A stretch of DNA of 64,000 nucleotides. Origin: Ictalurus punctatus. Taxonomy: Eukaryota > Chordata > Actinopteri > Siluriformes > Ictaluridae. The stretch is taken from assembly GCF_001660625.3 (NCBI RefSeq), contig NC_030430.2:18296727-18360726 (forward strand), given 5' to 3'. This document shows, piece by piece, positions 52,086 to 63,845 of this stretch (position 1 is the stretch's first letter; every line of letters begins with the position of its first letter). The notes under the pieces were generated by a model that did not search any database, had not been told where the DNA came from, and was given only the letters and a program-made list of their open reading frames with translations. Position numbers and translations under genes: made by a program.

Positions 52086-53136
52086 TGTTGTCCACCCATA
52101 AATACAGTCATACCAAATACTAGGGTATTACACAGATTCAAATAGGCTAAGAACTGAGCACAGGGCTAAAACATTACAATGGAAAATAGAAGTGAAGCAA
52201 AAATGTAAAGCAGTAAATTGAATGATGAACATTTTGACATTGCCTTCTCATCATTTTCTTTGTTTAAAAAGTGACAGTTTGTTAACCTTTCATGTTTTAT
52301 GTAATACGAGCAAACCGTGCGCTAACATTAACATAAAAAACAAACAAACAAGAATTTATGGAACATAGCACCTGGCAGCTGTACCAATTCAACCAGCTCT
52401 GAGCAGTTAATCCAGGCTGGTACACCAGCTCTCCTATGCCTATTAAGCTATTCTGGTCTGAAAGAGAGAGAAGACATGGTGTTTCAAACACTGAACCTGT
52501 CCGCTGTCCCTTGGCTGTTTCCTGTCCTGGTTTTTGTAGCACTAAAACATAAATTACAGCAAGGTTAATTAATGCTCAGTGTTTACACTTATGACATTTG
52601 AAAGACAAATTATTGAAACCGTTATTGTGCAATTATTGCTGAAAGCTCTTGACTTTATTTTCCCTATCCATGACTGATCGTTGAAAGTAGGAGCAGCTAT
52701 TATCAAAAACTCACCAGCAAATAACCTTGTAAATCAAAGATAGGCTGCAGGAGTTATAATCGAGACAGATGATGTTGTAACAGATGTGCCTGGGCAAGGT
52801 CAGCTTTTAGTAGCAGAGCTTGCACAAGAGAGCCATGGCCTCTAGATACTGAAATTATAACAAAAACACATGCAATAGCTGAGTAATATTGCTCAGAATA
52901 TTGAATTTAAACTCTTAAATTTGAGCAAGAAGAAGTCAACATGTCAACAAGAAATCATCTGATACTGTTGTGAGAGACCCAAAAGGACCGATGGTTGACA
53001 TGGCAGTAGAGACAGAAACCTTTGAAAAAGGTTTATAATGAAAGCAGTGACCCTTGAAACTGGTGAGGCAGTGCAGATTGACAGTCGCAGATTGGACAGG
53101 ATACAGAGAAAGCCAAGTAGTGGCATTCACTAGCAT

Positions 53137-53480
53137 CTCAAAATGGACTGCCTTCCACTAATATTGGCACCCTTGGTAAATATCAACAAAGAAAGCTGTG
53201 AAAAATTGCTTTTATTGTTTAACCTTTTGATATTTTGTTTAAAAAAAAAAACCACAAAAATACTCTGCTCTCATGGATATCAAACAAATGCAAACACAAC
53301 ACAGGTTTATCAAAAAAAAAAACTTTGTTAAATATAGCTGTGCAACAATTATTGGCACCCTTTTAGTCAATACTTTGTGCTTCCTCCCTTTGCCAAGATA
53401 ACAGCTCTGAGTCTTCTCCTGTAATACCTGATGAGGTTGGAGAATACATAGCAGAGGATCTGAGACCAGAGCTGTTATCT
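53137..53480. mobile_element. Tc1-like terminal fragment, second copy
   Basis: Near-identical in block order to 26757-26960: CTTCCACTAATATTGGCACCC, then AATACTCTGCTCTCATGGAT-type sequence and CAACAATTATTGGCACCC. It continues about 130 bases further before running into the GT microsatellite. Confidence 0.75.
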
Positions 53481-53482
53481 CT

Positions 53483-53483
<1 letters not shown>

Positions 53484-53573
<90 letters not shown>

Positions 53574-53592
53574 GTGTGGTGTGGTGTGGTGT
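53484..53592. repeat. (GT)n microsatellite with GGTGT extension
   Basis: About 44 GT units followed by four GGTGT-type units. Open frames on both strands are artefacts. Confidence 0.95.
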
Positions 53593-54704
53593 ATGTATAC
53601 TGCATTATACTTACATGTACAACAAAGCTCAAATTATATATTTAACCTCTGTTCATTTTCACTGTTTTTGTTCTGCTTAAAAAAAACATGTAATGGAAAC
53701 GTATGTAATGGTGAGTTTAAGTAAGAAATTTAAGGAGGAAACAGTATCGCCAGCAAACAGAACAAGATGGTGACATGTTAAAAAAAGTCATTGGCTTATT
53801 TGTCCTACAGACATGTTTGAAGGAAATTCCAGTGCATTTCTGAACACCCAGAGCACTGCAATGACACATTTCATCAAGCCAAAACATACACCTATTCTCC
53901 AACTTTCATACATAAGATAATTATACTTCCAGGGTTTCAATATTCAATAGCTGAAAGCACTCGGCTTCTAACCTGGTAATGCAATACTCCTTAATACTTA
54001 ACACCAGTAACAGCAGGTCATGCAGGAGTTGACTGTTTCTGATTGCTCTCCAAAGACCTGATGAGAATTCAGTGGGAGGACAGCTTTCACAAAGATGACA
54101 GTAGATCATGTTGAATCGAATCTCAATATTTTTTTAAACAATACTCAGAGGGAGTTGTGGGAGAAAGATGAGTGACTTTTCCACATTCATTAGGTTAACT
54201 CAGAAGAGGTACTTCAACAAATGAGTCCTAAACACATCAGACTATGACCACCACCATTGGAAAGCCTATCCCAGAAGCCTGACACCACTCATGAAAACAA
54301 TTTTCATTACAAATTATATTATTGACAACAACCTGAGTGAAAAGAAGAATCTTGGAAATATTTACATGAATTTCAGAGCTTCTTACTATTTGGTATGTCC
54401 CCTTTTTGCATTAATGACAGTGTGCAGGCGAGCTGGCATCGACACAAGTTTGTGCATAACCTTATGATCCATTTTAGATCAAATCCATCGGAGTGTCCTC
54501 TGAACACATGTCTCAAAAGAAGAGATTAGGGATGAGCAAAATCTCACCTTTTGCACAAAGCAGTTAACATGGTCATTATCATTTACTTATATTTCAGTAG
54601 GAACCTATAAATAGTGCTAAATATTAAATAATTAAATATGAAATATTCAAGAAATTTAACATTTACTTTCTTTGTTTTAAATATTTCAGATTTCTATATT
54701 ATAT

Positions 54705-56065
54705 ATACACAGTGCTGTGAAAAAGTATTTGCCACATCCTGATTTCTTCTGATTTTGTGTATATCTCATACTAAATAGTTTTAGCTCTTCAAATGAAATA
54801 CAACATAAAACAAAGGCAACCTGAGTAAACACACAATACAGTTATTTATTTATTTACTTATTGGAGAGAGGGGGAAAAAAGGAAAAAAAAGTTAACCAAC
54901 ATCTATCACCCATGCGAAAAACTAATTGCCCCCTTAAATGCAAAATGTGGTTGCGCCACCTTTAGCAGCAATAACTGCAACCAAAAGCTTCCGATACCTG
55001 GAGATCAGTCTTTCACTTACTTCTGGGACTAGGACTTAGTCCTACGCTTTGGATCTTTGTCTTGCTGCATAATCCAGCTGCGCTTGAGTTTCAATTTATA
55101 AACTGAAGACTTGACAATCTCCTTTAGGATTTTGTGGTAGAGAGCAGAATTCATGTTTCCCTCAATTATTGCAAGATGCCCAGGCCCCGAAGCAGCAAAG
55201 CATCCCCACACCATCACACTTCCACCACCATGCTTGACTGCAGGTATGATGTTCTTTTTGTGGAATTCGGTGTTTGGTTTATGCCAGATGCAACAGGACC
55301 CCTGTCTTCCAAACAGTTCCACTTTCAACTCCTCAGTCCATAGAACATTCTCCCAAAAGGTTAGAGGATCATCAAGGTGTATTTTGGCAAAATTCAGATG
55401 AGCCTAATGTCTTTCTGATAGTGGAGTCATGAACCTTTATTGATGCAGGAGAGGCCTGTAGGTATTTTGTTGTTTTCCTTGAGTCTTTTGTAACTTCCTG
55501 GATGAGTCTTCACTGTGGTCTTGGAGGCATAATGGAATTTTTTCCATTTGGAGATAATGTCTCTCACTGTGGTCATTTGTAGTCCCAGAGACTTTGAAAT
55601 AGCTTTGTAACCCTTCCCAGACTAATGTATTACAATCACCTTCTTTCTCATCATTTCTGGAATTTCTTTGAACTTTGGCATAGTGTGTTACTGCGTAAGA
55701 TATTTTAACCAACTTCATACTGTTGAAAAAGTTCTATTTAAATGTTGATGTGATTGAACAGGGTTTGCAGTAATCAGGCCTGGTTACATCTAGTCCAGCT
55801 GAACCCCATTATGAATGCAGTTTCATTGATTTGGGGAATTAGTAACTATGGGGGCAAGTACATTTTCACACAGGCCCAGTTGGTATTGGATAACTTTTTT
55901 GCCTCAATAAATAACATTATCATTTAAAAACTGTATTTTGTGTTTACTCAGGTTGCCTTTGTTTTATCTTAGCTTTTGTTTGAAGATCTAAAACAATTTA
56001 GTATGAGATATACACAAAAACAGAAGAAATCCGGATGGGGCAAATCCTTTTTCACAGCACTGTAT
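54705..56065 (-). mobile_element. Tc1 transposon with long TIRs and a broken transposase
   Basis: Left end CAGTGCTGTGAAAAAGTATT and right end TCCTTTTTCACAGCACTGTA are the tips of inverted repeats of about 90-100 bp (54705-54800 and 55970-56065), flanked by TA. The minus strand codes a Tc1 transposase in pieces: a frame-shifted N-terminus (about 55437-55718) and a well-kept middle (55029-55328) with VKHGGGSVMVWGCFAASGPG, where the usual second catalytic Asp lies in QQDKDPK. The third acidic residue and the C-terminus are not visible, so it is inactive and could at most be mobilised in trans. Confidence 0.92.
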
Positions 56066-57239
56066 GCTGTAGTTTGTCTCATACCATCACACCCTTTGGT
56101 TGTCAGTGCCCAAAATTCACCCAGAAGAAATGGCTAATTTATTCAACTCACTTGTGAATGACACACCATTAGTGTATAGTTATGATATGGCAATAAAAAT
56201 CCAGTTGTCTTGAGTGGTCTTGATTGGAAGCCTAAAGAAGAAGAGCAAACCATTGTTATGTCAATGTGATTTATTGTTCGGACATTCTCCAAAGTATTAA
56301 ACTAAGAGGTTAAGGTAAGTTGGTCTTCTACTGTACAATTTAAAATAGTTCTGAATACAAGCACTGTCCCAATCCATAAAGTTTAAATAGCTCTAAAGAG
56401 TTTTAGTATACAGTATGCATTTTTGGATCACAAATGGGAACAGTTCAGGGATGAGTTGATGGATGCATTTTTATATTGAATAATTTTTTTTTAAATGTAA
56501 TGTTTCCCACAGATCATCAGTTGTCTTACTTCTCTTGAGCATTTGCACCCTGACTGATGTATTGGGAAATCTCTTGACATGGCAAATTAAAAAATATTAG
56601 CATGCATGCACCAAAACAGTGGCCATATTTAATAGTGTTTGTGTGTGATTGAAATAAAAATAAAAATATGTTGAGGATTATTTTGTCCTGTTTTCATCTA
56701 TATTGGTCAGTATCACACTCTTGGTATAAGAATGACTTTCTATCCCAACTACCATGTAAGGAAGATAAACATGATATTTTTCACAGTCCACATTTATCAG
56801 GAAACTGCTGTGTATTTGTAGTTTAGAAATGTCCCAGAGACTGTAAACTGGACAGCCACATTTCAGTTTCTGGAGGGACCTCAGACCTAGACATGAGAAA
56901 TGGTAATAGGAAATTTTGTTGCTAAAGGTGTTGAGAAATATCACTTCTCCACAACAGGGCCCAGTTGTGCTTCAACTGCACTTTTAATAAAACAGACATT
57001 TCATTTTCACAACAGCAATGTCTGGAGATGGAGAGGAAGTGGAAAGTGGGTCAGGGCTCTTTCTGCTGCCAGGCTAGATGGACTCATTTAACTATAGAGT
57101 CATTTAGAAGGAGACCTGTAAAGGTTATTGGACAGAGTCAAGGAAAGACAAGGCAAGTGCTGAAGACTCTGTAATTCAACCAGTCATACTCAGTACAGCA
57201 CAAAGAGTCCTGGCCGCTCATATGTTTCCCTCCCTCTCC

Positions 57240-57245
57240 TTTATT
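57240..57245 (-). terminator. Poly(A) signal of the unidentified minus-strand gene
   Basis: AATAAA on the minus strand about 725 bases after the stop at 57970. Confidence 0.45.
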
Positions 57246-57969
57246 TACAGATAAAATTAAATACATTCATTTATTTCACTAAGTAACAAATCTGTCAATC
57301 GTTATTTTACAGAGATGTCTTTCCATCCAGTCAAACAATTCATATCATACTTCTGTTTTCAGACTTTTTATTTTCCACACTCCATTACTCTATTTTCCTG
57401 GCACATAATGTATTATTCATTTCTAACATTCCCTAACCCTGTGTTGACTTAAGTCCCATAAAACAATATGTAGAACTATTTACATGAGCAATCATCTTGA
57501 ACTATGCTGTCACAAAACCACAATCATCATCCCTTCTCCCTCCCATATGGGTTCCTAAATCCATTCCACAAAACAAATGACCAAAAAAAGAAAATGAAGT
57601 GACGCAGTTCAGTCTCGCTGCCCCATTTAACGCTGCATGTATTTGTTTCCCCCCACCCCCCACCAATTTTAAAAGTGCATGCCTAGATTGAATTAAAAAA
57701 ATACCTGTACAGAAAAAAGACTCTCAAAATGTTACCAACCCCACCACTACCAACCTACCCCTCCCTGACCACCCCAACGAACATGGTGTGTGGAAAAAGT
57801 TATGATTTCTTTGTTCTTGAGTCTCAGTTTTTGGAATCCCAAATAGTGAATTGCAACGAATGGCTGTAGAAAGTCAAAAAAGTGGTTTGGACTGTAGTGG
57901 GACTGTTGAAGAGGGTCTCTGAGGCAGCATTTAATAATGGGGCAGTAAAGGGGTTTGTGGGGTTCAGAG
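57246..57969 (-). other. Probable 3'UTR of the unidentified gene
   Basis: Between the stop at 57970 and the AATAAA at 57240. It includes C-rich runs on the plus strand (about 57648-57662) and no recognisable repeat, consistent with a unique 3'UTR. Confidence 0.45.
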
Positions 57970-58124
57970 TCAAAGGTGACGGGGGCTGGGATGACCGTTA
58001 TGATAAAGCTTTTGCTTGATATGCACCATGTTTCCACTGGAGTCTTCCAGCTGTCGTAACTGTGTACGTCTACGGAGATCCCGCAAGTTGCAGAACTGAG
58101 GGAGCCAGGACCAGGACGGTGTGT
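57970..58124 (-). CDS. 3'-terminal coding exon of an unidentified gene
   Basis: A strong acceptor (CCATTTGCTTTTTACAG) opens a 155-nt exon: two bases of a split codon, 50 codons, then TGA. The peptide begins TPSWSWLPQFCNLRDLRRRT and ends KQKLYHNGHPSPRHL; it is rich in Arg, Leu and His, has no hydrophobic segment and looks like a hydrophilic C-terminal tail. I do not recognise the protein. A different frame stays open longer (57747-58190) but shows no better protein character and crosses the acceptor. No upstream exon was found between 58.2 and 64 kb, so the next intron exceeds 5.8 kb or the gene continues outside the window. Confidence 0.5.
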
Positions 58125-58191
58125 CTGTAAAAAGCAAATGGGGGAAAAAAATATATTATTAATGTGCACCTCCATAGTCTTGCATTGCATA

Positions 58192-59630
58192 TACAGTCCC
58201 CTCTGAAACTATTTGGACGGCAAGGCCAATTCATTTGTTTGTGCTATGTTACACACCAAAGATATTTGGGTTTGACATCAAAAGATCGATATGAGACAAG
58301 AGTTTAGGATTTCAGCTTTTATTTCCTGGTATTCACATCTATATGTGTTAAACAAAAAAAAAAACAATATAGAACCTTTCGTATCAGACTACCAGTTTGT
58401 AGGCAGGCTAAAGTATAGGAACAGATACGTCTTGAAGTAAAGTCAAGTAAATAACACAATATTTGGTTCCATATCCCTTGCCTGCAATACCTGCATCAAG
58501 ATTGCAACTCAGTGACATCACCAAATTGTTGGTTTCTTGTTTTGTAATGCTTTTCCCAGGGCCTCTTTCAGTTGTTGTTTGTTTCGGGGGGTTCTCCCTT
58601 CAGTCTCCTCTTCAGGAGGTAAAATGCTGCTCAGTTGGGTTAAGGTCTAAAACCTTCCATTTTTTTCTCCCAGATAAAATCCTTTGTTGATTTGGCAGTG
58701 TGTTTTGGATCATTGTCTTGCTGTGTGATAAACTTCCTCATAATTAATTTGGATGCATTTCTCTGTAAATTGGCAGACAAACTGTTCCTGAAGACCTCCA
58801 GAAGCAGTCACACAAGCCCAAGCCATGACACTACCCCCACCATGTTTCACAGATGAGCTTGTATGTTTTGGATGATGAGCAGATCATTTCATTGTCCACA
58901 CTTTGGCCTTTCCATCACTTTGGTAGAGGTTACTATTGGTTCTAGATATTTTGTGGATGATCTCTGTATTTTTTTGCTATTTCCAATCTGGCTTCACCCC
59001 TGCCCTGTGGAGGTTGTTGGTGATGTCACTGACTATTGTTTTCGGGGTTTTCTTCACAACTTTCCCAAGGTTTCTGTCATCAGCTGTTGTTTTCCTTGGC
59101 CGGCCCATTCTGTGTCTGTTGCTCAGTAGACCAGTGTTTTTTTCCTTTTTCAGGACATTCTAAATTGTTGTATTGGCCACGCACAATGCTTGTGCAATGC
59201 TCCTGATGAATTTTTCCTCTTTTCCCAGCTTCAAAATGGCTTGCTTTTCTCCTATAAACAGCGCTTTGATCTTCATGTTGGCTTAAGAAATGCAGTCTTC
59301 ACAGATGAAACTGAAGGCTAAAACCAAGAGTAAATGTTCAGAGCTATTTTTGTTTAAATAGTCAATCTAACAAGACACACCTGGGTAACATGAAACACCT
59401 GTCAGTCACATGTTCCAATGTTTTGTTCACCTACAAATTAGGTGATCCGATACAAAATATGCTATGTTCTATGTTGTTTAGCACATCGAAATATAAATAC
59501 CAGGAAATAAAAGCTGAAATTCTAAATTCTCTTCTCGTGTTCATATTTTGATAACAAACCCAAAATGTTGTCAGTCTACAGCAAAAACAAATGAATTGGC
59601 CTTGCCATTTTGGAGGGGGCTGTATGAACA
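58192..59630 (-). mobile_element. Tc1/mariner-like transposon, broken transposase
   Basis: Termini CAGTCCCCTCTGAAACTATT and GGCCTTGCCATTTTGGAGGG are in inverted arrangement, with AAGGCCAATTCATTTGTTT as shared subterminal sequence; length about 1.44 kb. On the minus strand a transposase starts at the ATG at 59276 (MKIKALFIGEKQAILKLGKE, helix-turn-helix type) and hits a TAG after about 38 codons; further down a DLNPTE motif near 58640 marks the catalytic C-terminal part. It is inactive. The plus-strand open frames (58463-59163) are shadows. Confidence 0.85.
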
Positions 59631-59689
59631 TGATTGCTACAGATTGCAACATGATTTCTACAGCAGACTGACATCATCCATTCATTCAT

Positions 59690-59870
59690 ATTCAGTAATT
59701 ACTTTATGCTGGTCAGGTTCACCCCGAATCAAGAGCCTATCCCAGGAACACAGGGAGAGAGCCTGGAATACACCTTGAATGGAACTCCAGTCCATCACAG
59801 GGGACCCACATATACATTCATACACCCATTCACACCTATAGGCATTTTAGCATATCCAGGTCACCTATTG
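59690..59870. repeat. Interspersed fish repeat, copy B
   Basis: Shares the block order of copy A: AGAGCCTATCCCAGGAACAC, then ACTCCAGTCCATCACAGG and ACACCCATTCACACC. Confidence 0.75.
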
Positions 59871-60020
59871 GTTTGTTGCCTTTTATGAAGGTTATTGATT
59901 GAATAGATATTTCATAGACAATTGATATTACATACTGACATATATAATTTTGTTCTAACTGGAGAACAGCATCTGACTTGATCATAAAATACTCATATGT
60001 GATACACAAGTAACACACAC

Positions 60021-60022
<2 letters not shown>

Positions 60023-60078
<56 letters not shown>
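60023..60078. repeat. (GA)n microsatellite
   Basis: About 28 GA units. Confidence 0.95.
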
Positions 60079-60079
<1 letters not shown>

Positions 60080-60557
60080 AGTTTGCCCTGCTGGAAGGAG
60101 GGAGTAGTTATTTATAGCAATCTAAGGGTATGCCATCCACAAGGATTGTTGTGAAGGGTATCAAGAAGAAGCGAATAAATAAAGGGCCATTTAAAATCGG
60201 TATTTTCAATAAAACCCCAAGCTCCAATCAACACACATATAATTTGAATGTCATTGATAAGCAGATGATGATATGGAGGCAAAACAATAGAGGCTCTGGA
60301 TAAACTGGAATAGGAGACATCAGTGCCAAGTCACTGACCCATGCTCTTTCATATTTACATTTTTAATGATCAAATGCTCACAATATAAAACTCTAGATGC
60401 AGCTGTACTGTTCACAGGGGGAGGGGGGATCACAAAATAGTGAATGGTTTAAGGTGAAAGGTGGCAAGTGGAGGAATGGATGGGGGGGTAGGGGGGAATG
60501 GAATTAGAGAATGGGAGAAATGGAAGAAGCAAAAAAATCAATGTGTACCTCTCTATG

Positions 60558-60776
60558 CTGTGTGTGTGTGTGTGTGTGTGTTTGTGTGTGTGTGAGTGGG
60601 ATGGGGGTTTGTGGAGGGTGCTCACTCACACATGTCTCCCTGTTGCTTGCCTTCTCTTTCCAGCTGCTCTCTTTCTATTTATAGCTCTCACGAAGCAGGA
60701 GCGTGCAGAGGGACCGGAGGGACAGAAAATGTGTGTGTGTGTGTCTGTGTGTGTGTGTTGGTGTGTGTGTTTGTGC
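60558..60776. repeat. Two (GT)n microsatellites
   Basis: Interrupted GT runs at about 60558-60597 and 60728-60772, with Cys/Val-rich artefactual frames. Confidence 0.9.
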
Positions 60777-60799
60777 TCATAAATGGGAGTGGGGATATG

Positions 60800-62150
60800 A
60801 CCGTGTCATTCCCCTCTCCCTTCAAGCGTCACCTTCACTCCCCATCTCGGAGAGGCTAAATGAGGTTGGCCTGCCATAAGTATCACTGAAAGCCTTGGAG
60901 AGCTCCACTACAGGGGCATCCCCACTACTTTTCATTAGCTTCAACCATTTATAGAAATATTTTCTTCTTCTATGCAGACAGAAATGTCATCCCATTATAA
61001 TCATTGCTATTTTAAGCTATGTCACTACTGAAGAAGAAAAAAATAGGATTTTTTTTTTATGTGCATTGTGCCCATTATTAACTATACAGACTATACATAT
61101 CACAGGCAATTGCTTTAGGACTGCATGGGAAGTCCGGCTTCTCCTAGAATTTCATTAAAATGTTGCAATATAATGTTTACCAATGTGTCTATATTATTTA
61201 CCATTCTGGGTGAAATTCATTATTTTAAAATATCAGATATCTCACTGCAGTATTGTGCTGTTCGCTCATTTAACACAACCTGTCTTTGGTGAACAGCGCA
61301 GCCTGTGTGAAAATGTCTGTAGAAGCCAATAGATGCACCTCCACACGGCTTGAATGGAATCTCATGGCAGATTGTTTTAATGGAGCAAATAAATAACATT
61401 CTCTGGACAACAGTATTCTAATGTATCATTTTGGGTCCAGCCTACCGCTACACTGGGTGTCAATGAGTGTGTGGGTGGCTGGGAGGGCTTTGCATAGAAA
61501 AATATATCTCAATAATTATTGGACAGTACGCTCTTCATAAATGCATTTTTGTCCCGTCCAGATGCATGGCTTTTCCATATGATGATTGGGAGGGATCTCA
61601 AAGACCTCCCAAATCATTTAAACAGTAATGAACATGACTTCCATCTCAAACTTAAACATATCAACCCCAGTCAGACTCACAGAGTGCTCGGAACTGCAGT
61701 AGTCGGTCAGTTGAGTAACATAATCCATAACAATTTTACACAACTAGTATAGCTTATTATCTTTGCAATTTGTAAACAAATTGTAAGTGTACATTTATGT
61801 TTGATTATTCCTTTTGGAATTTTTTTGTTTATTTATAGGACCAGCTACCTTCTTCATTTAAATTTAGCTAGCTAGTTAGCAGCTTAGTTGCTTTTTAGCA
61901 TGATGAGACAGACACGGCTAATCTTGTCGACCTGATTTTGGAAAAGTCTTTTTTTATGCTCGTACTTATGGATCCACAGACAGCTGTGCTTATGGAATTT
62001 TAAATACCACCAGCCACCACTGACATGTATATCAGTGTTATTTAAGTTATGCTGCTTACTACATTATGGTTTGTTTAACCTGATTTCATAAATAAAGTCA
62101 TATGAGTTTAGTAAGGTTGATGTGGTTGGACTTAAGTTTTACTTAAATTG
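60800..62150. other. No recognisable feature
   Basis: AT-rich unique-looking DNA. The 77-codon plus-strand frame at 61519-61752 matches no family I know. If the unidentified gene continues rightward, this would be intron. Confidence 0.45.
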
Positions 62151-62159
62151 AAAAGGTAC

Positions 62160-62365
62160 AAACACCAACCTATTCCTAGGGCAGTGGATTAGACATTGGA
62201 TTATTGATCAGAAGGTCATGCGTTCAACTCCCAGGATGGCTGAGCTGTCATTGCTGGGCCCTTGAGCAAGGTCCTTAACCCTCAACTGCTCAGTTGTATA
62301 AATGAGATAAATGTAAGTTGCTCTGGATAAGGGTGTCTGCCAAATGCCATAAATGTAATCTTAAT
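62160..62365 (+). mobile_element. tRNA-derived SINE, nearly complete
   Basis: The head has an A-box-like GGCAGTGGATTAGACATTGG and a B-box GCGTTCAACTCCC. The body includes TGGGCCCTTGAGCAAGGTCC and CTCAACTGCTCAGTTGTATA. The 3' tail TGGATAAGGGTGTCTGCCAA ends in AAATGCCATAAATGTAA. The same tail occurs at positions 1-40 of the window. Confidence 0.85.
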
Positions 62366-62476
62366 CTTCAGAAGGCTACATATGAACTAAGTTTGCAATT
62401 CATTATATATTGCTCACCTCTGACCCTTATGCCTTCTCTTTCTTTGGGAAAGAGTAAATATAAGGGGAAGTAATAT

Positions 62477-63440
62477 GGAATTAAAATTGTGCCAAATGTA
62501 CTGAACATAACTTTTCAAGAAACAAACAAAAAATATGCATTGAGGAAGAAGATAAAACAATCTGAAATTGAAAACAGTGAACTTAGTGGTAAAAATTTAA
62601 CAGGGTCTTCAAATAAACAGCATTCTTTGTTGATAATTTTCTAAGCTTCATTTTTGTTAATCATGGTTTATGAATGCTATGCCAGAGTGTTTGTTTATGC
62701 TTTTAAACTTTTCATTTATGCTCTGCAAGTTTATGTTTGCCATTCTGGAACAAAACTTTCATATGGGTTAGCTTAACAGTGATTTACTCTCATTGGATAA
62801 TGAGATTTGTATGGACAGCTCTCTGACCTGGAAGTAGAGACTTCAGCATCGCGAATATTGGAGCGTGTTCTGGATGCGGTTCTCTGTATAGTTATAGTGT
62901 TTGTACTTTGAAGTGGAAATTAATTACTTAGTCAGTATATTAGTTTGTAATTAATATTTGAGGTTTGGGTAGTCTCATACCACTACTCATACATATTGTT
63001 TTTGGAGATGAGCTCTCAAGAGCAGCACAGAGCGGCACCGTCATTGCCTTCATCATCGTCATCATCATCCTCCTCCCCAGCTAGACACTTGAGATTCACC
63101 CACCAAATCTCACTAGCCACTGAGAGTAAATCACTGTTAAGCTCCACCCACACATGAGATTTGTGTTAGAATGGCAAATGTAAAGTTGCGGAGCGTAAAC
63201 AAAAAATTTGAAAGCTTAAACCAAAACTCTGGCAGCACATTCATAAACCATGATTAGCGAGAAAGTAGCTTACAAAACTGTTAACAAAGAATGCTGTTTA
63301 TTTGAAGACCATGTTACATTTTTGGCACTGAGTTAACTGTTTTCAGTTTCACAGTGTTTTTCTTCTTTCTCATTGTATATTTTTGTTTTGTTTTGTGAAA
63401 AGTTATGTTCAATACTTTTTGCACAAATTTAATTCCATAA
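62477..63440. mobile_element. Large inverted-repeat (foldback) element
   Basis: The left arm (about 62477-62797) and right arm (about 63113-63440) are reverse complements over roughly 320 bases with scattered mismatches. Matching blocks include TCTTCAAATAAACAGCATTC, ATCATGGTTTATGAATG and TTAACAGTGATTTACTCTCA. The about 315-base centre contains a Ser-rich open frame (from 63009) with no known product. Outer ends fall near GGAATTAAA / TTTAATTCC. No transposase is present, so this looks like a non-autonomous foldback element. Confidence 0.8.
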
Positions 63441-63845
63441 AGTAACAGGTAATATGTAGCACATATGTATATGATTGTTACAGATAGCAACAGCATGCTT
63501 CCTTTTTGTTTTCCTTTTGTTCTACCATTTTAACTCCCATCTACAGATGATAGGTTATTAATGATGAAAGTTAAAAAGCTTTTTCTTTTGAAAGAACACT
63601 TCTATTTCCACTCACTACATACAGTATAAATCTCTGTTCCTCAGCAGCTCAGGTCACTATAACAAACAACTGTTAGTCTGCTTAGTGCTTTAGATACATG
63701 GACTGAAAGTGTACTGTTCACTTTCATAACCTTGACATCATAACCTTGACACCATTACTATGACAGCAACATAGGGAAGGTACTCTCTTCCACAGTATAT
63801 AACCTATGTGCATGTGTCATAACAGGAATATAAATCATGGATTTA

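Larger units (their letters stand above)
49421..54690. other. Spacer upstream of atp13a2, no gene recognised
   Basis: Mostly AT-rich DNA with SINE pieces (50.85 and 52.0 kb), a Tc1-like terminus (53.14 kb), GAAA and GT microsatellites and no convincing exon on either strand. Confidence 0.55.

Noticed and set aside
53484..53571. CRISPR-like or coding repeat array
   Set aside because: It is a simple GT dinucleotide repeat without spacers.
57747..58190. 147-codon minus-strand frame across the terminal exon
   Set aside because: It crosses a strong acceptor and its tail reads through likely 3'UTR; the shorter in-phase exon frame is more credible.
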